Of a DNA stretch of 64,000 nt, positions 61,718-64,000 are shown piece after piece. The position numbers and the translations under genes are program-made. The stretch lies in assembly GCF_014529535.1 (NCBI RefSeq), contig NC_050738.1, positions 124,001 through 188,000 of the forward strand. The letters run 5' to 3'. This DNA comes from Bradysia coprophila (taxonomy: Eukaryota > Arthropoda > Insecta > Diptera > Sciaridae). The notes beneath the pieces were generated by a model. It searched no databases. It had not been told where the DNA came from and worked only from the letters and a program-made list of their open reading frames with translations. The stretch's first letter is position 1, and the number at the start of each line of letters is the position of its first letter.

Positions 61718-64000
61718 CCCTCACAAGAAACGGATATAGCGAACCAATATTGGATCACTCACTTGAATTCGTAATCCGGGAAATATCCCAAAACCAGTTT
61801 CATTTAATCTTTGCGATTACTGACATAAATGTCCCATTAACAGCTCGGCGAAACGATAATTGTATTTTAGAAAGATTGTAGTAAAACGCTTAGGAAGTCA
61901 AATGATCCAACTTGTAGTTGTTACATTCAAAATCATGTTTTTTCTTGTATTATCAGAAGTCTAAAATGATGGTAATCGGAGTGGGACGATGACTAAAATT
62001 ATAACAATCATCGCATTAGAGTCATCAATTTATGTCAAGAAAATTGCTGCGTAACTGAGTGAAAAAAAAAATTGGGAAAGTGATGTCACAGAGTATACAT
62101 TTCAACTTTCAAGTGAAATAAATTGTAGGTGCTAAAGACACGACTCACAAACGGAAATTTCATATAAGTTACTGTCCAATCTCAACCAACCACCGTCTAA
62201 GTCTAAGCAATTCAACAAGTATCTATAATCGACTGTCTGTACATTTCTTCTTTAAAGATGAGATTCATTTCACGGTATAATTTAAGCACGTGCGTTTCAT
62301 GTTTGTTTATTAAGCGGTAAAACCACAAACTTCCCTGTTATAAATAAAATAAAAAAATAAAAATTCTCACGCGCCACATGCACCAACACTGAAAAGGTGA
62401 ACCAATACCAATTGGATAAACAAAAGAAGTTTAAGCTTTAAAATGCACAGACTTTGGATATATTTATCTTTGTCGTCGTTGTTATCGACAGCGATGAGCC
62501 CTGCCTGTCTTAATTTTATGTAACAAAACGTATGCTACTGCTAATGAAGTACAAGATTCTTTTTTGGTTTTTTTCAAAATGACTAAATCTTTACTTGGAA
62601 TGTAAATTGCTGTGATGTGAAAGGTTAAATTAAAATGGAATCGCCTTTGATTCACCCTGCTTAACATTGAGAAGATGAACGTAATCTCCATTTTTTATTA
62701 TCAACAAAACTTCTGGGATTTTTTATTGAAATTTGTTTTTCTCTGTTGCGTTCGTCATTGAGTAAAAAAAAATTCTTAAATTTATGAACAAAACGAGTAC
62801 GGTCAGTTCAGTGTAAATGCATTCCATGGAAATGTGTTTCGTCGTTTATCCTTTTCTAATTCATTTACATTTGCCATTCATAGTAAAATTTGTCGGCTTT
62901 CAATGATCACACATTAAAGATCCAAATATCGTGTGTATAACGAAATAAAACCGAAAAATGTGGATGCCACATGTATACATCAATCGGACACAAAGGTTTA
63001 ATTCTTCTAGGCCCTTCAACCATATCTAGAGAATTTAAGTCATTAAATGAATCGTTTCGTGTGTTTAATACCATCCATATAAATTAACAATAATTTTACT
63101 GCTGCAGTTTGCAGTTAGTAATTTAGGGATCTCAGTAAAAATGAGTTGGAAACGATAAATCGTGTCGGTGGGAATACATTAAATCATTTACTGCGCTTCG
63201 TGTTCTGATCATAGCCATACGGATTAAAGGCCGGATGAAGTGGCAGCTATTTTAAGATTTGAAAATGGTTGTTTCTCTTAAGCTGGACCTCCATGTGAAG
63301 TTGCACTCATAATACGTATGCAGGCAATGTTGAAATTCCATCGGTATTGAATATCCAACATGCATGACTTTTCCATCATCAAAAATTATTTTCTAAAAAT
63401 AGTGAAAATTGTTTGTTCTAAGAGAGGCACACATTCATTATAAGTAAAGACAAGAGTGATATTGTGTTCGACGACGTTTTAATTGCTTTTTCCACTTCGA
63501 CATACAACATTTGTTGGAATAACAAAAAGAAAAAAATTTATTTGAACGATCGCATGTAACGGAAAATACACAAACTTTGTCCCTACGTTTGTAATAATTC
63601 CGAAATATGAGTCGGTATGATGAAATATTTTGGTTTGCATGTTTGGTGGATAAACAAAAGGCACGCAAAAAAATAATTAAATTAAATTCGCTAACTCGTG
63701 TGCGCATGAAACTCTTTATATCGAAATTATCCGGCTTAAAAGGTATATCTTCAATTTATTCTGCTTATAATGCCCACAATCAGATCCAATAATTTTTGAA
63801 TTCTTTAAATTGCTGCGACCATTTCGGTATTGTTTTAGATAAAATTTGTTTACGAAGGCCTTGAGATCATTTACATTAACCTTGTAGAAAAGACGGTCGT
63901 TTGTTTTATCGACGTTTTGGCCATTGTTAAAAGAACGCTAGAAGAGATTTTAAGTCATTCAATTTTTGTACAATCAAATGTCGTAGACGCCGGAATTATT
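61718..64000. other. Gene-poor AT-rich DNA to the window end
   Basis: No supported gene, RNA or element was found. Short open readings exist on both strands but lack start context, recognisable domains or neighbouring exons. Confidence 0.5.

Noticed and set aside
63607-63792. 61-codon plus-strand reading starting MSRYDEIFWFACLVDKQKAR
   Set aside because: Has a stop, no homology I recognise, and no adjoining exon. A first exon of a gene beyond the window cannot be excluded but is unsupported.

Overview
The window reads as nuclear DNA of an AT-rich dipteran insect. The spliced genes have short introns, many of 55-70 bp with plain GT-AG borders, and their proteins resemble the Drosophila orthologues closely (Rpt1, beta'-COP, NAC-alpha, ELL). 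The AT richness, the dense non-autonomous DNA transposons and a divergent secreted orphan fit a lower dipteran such as a fungus gnat, but that placement is inference.

Layout. 1-6256: 3' part of the elongation factor gene ELL (Su(Tpl)), plus strand. 6257-16900: a gene-free, very A-rich stretch that may be a giant ELL 3' UTR, interrupted by a hAT-type MITE. 16900-19900: repeats (foldback pieces, a BEL/Pao fragment, a nested MITE). 20995-22228: NAC-alpha. 23115-24496: a large foldback element. 26229-31398: an eleven-exon lysosomal-type alpha-mannosidase. 31606-33373: a convergent acid lipase, minus strand. 34000-39750: repeat-rich block (perfect hairpin, 109-bp minisatellite, palindromes, two hAT-type elements). 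40115-41914: proteasome ATPase Rpt1. 43411-45450: a TIR element and a LINE remnant. 46085-49922: beta'-COP, minus strand. 51040-53140: composite foldback carrying a hAT MITE. 53774-56772: chondroitin sulfate synthase, minus strand. 58206-58554: sixteen copies of a 13-bp palindrome on a 20-bp pitch. 59078-60370: an intronless secreted protein of unknown family. 60970-64000: another foldback, then gene-poor DNA.

Functionally the genes are mostly housekeeping: transcription elongation, ribosome-associated targeting, proteolysis, Golgi-ER trafficking, chondroitin polymerisation, and two luminal or lysosomal hydrolases. They do not form a single pathway.

The most interesting signal is in the repeats. 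Five elements have exact 8-bp target-site duplications and hAT-like ends, and each is filled or subterminally loaded with its own private repeat motif. Two have a related unoccupied copy of the target elsewhere in this window. Together they look like a set of DNA transposons that independently grew satellite-like arrays. The second signal is the phased palindrome array upstream of the orphan secreted gene.
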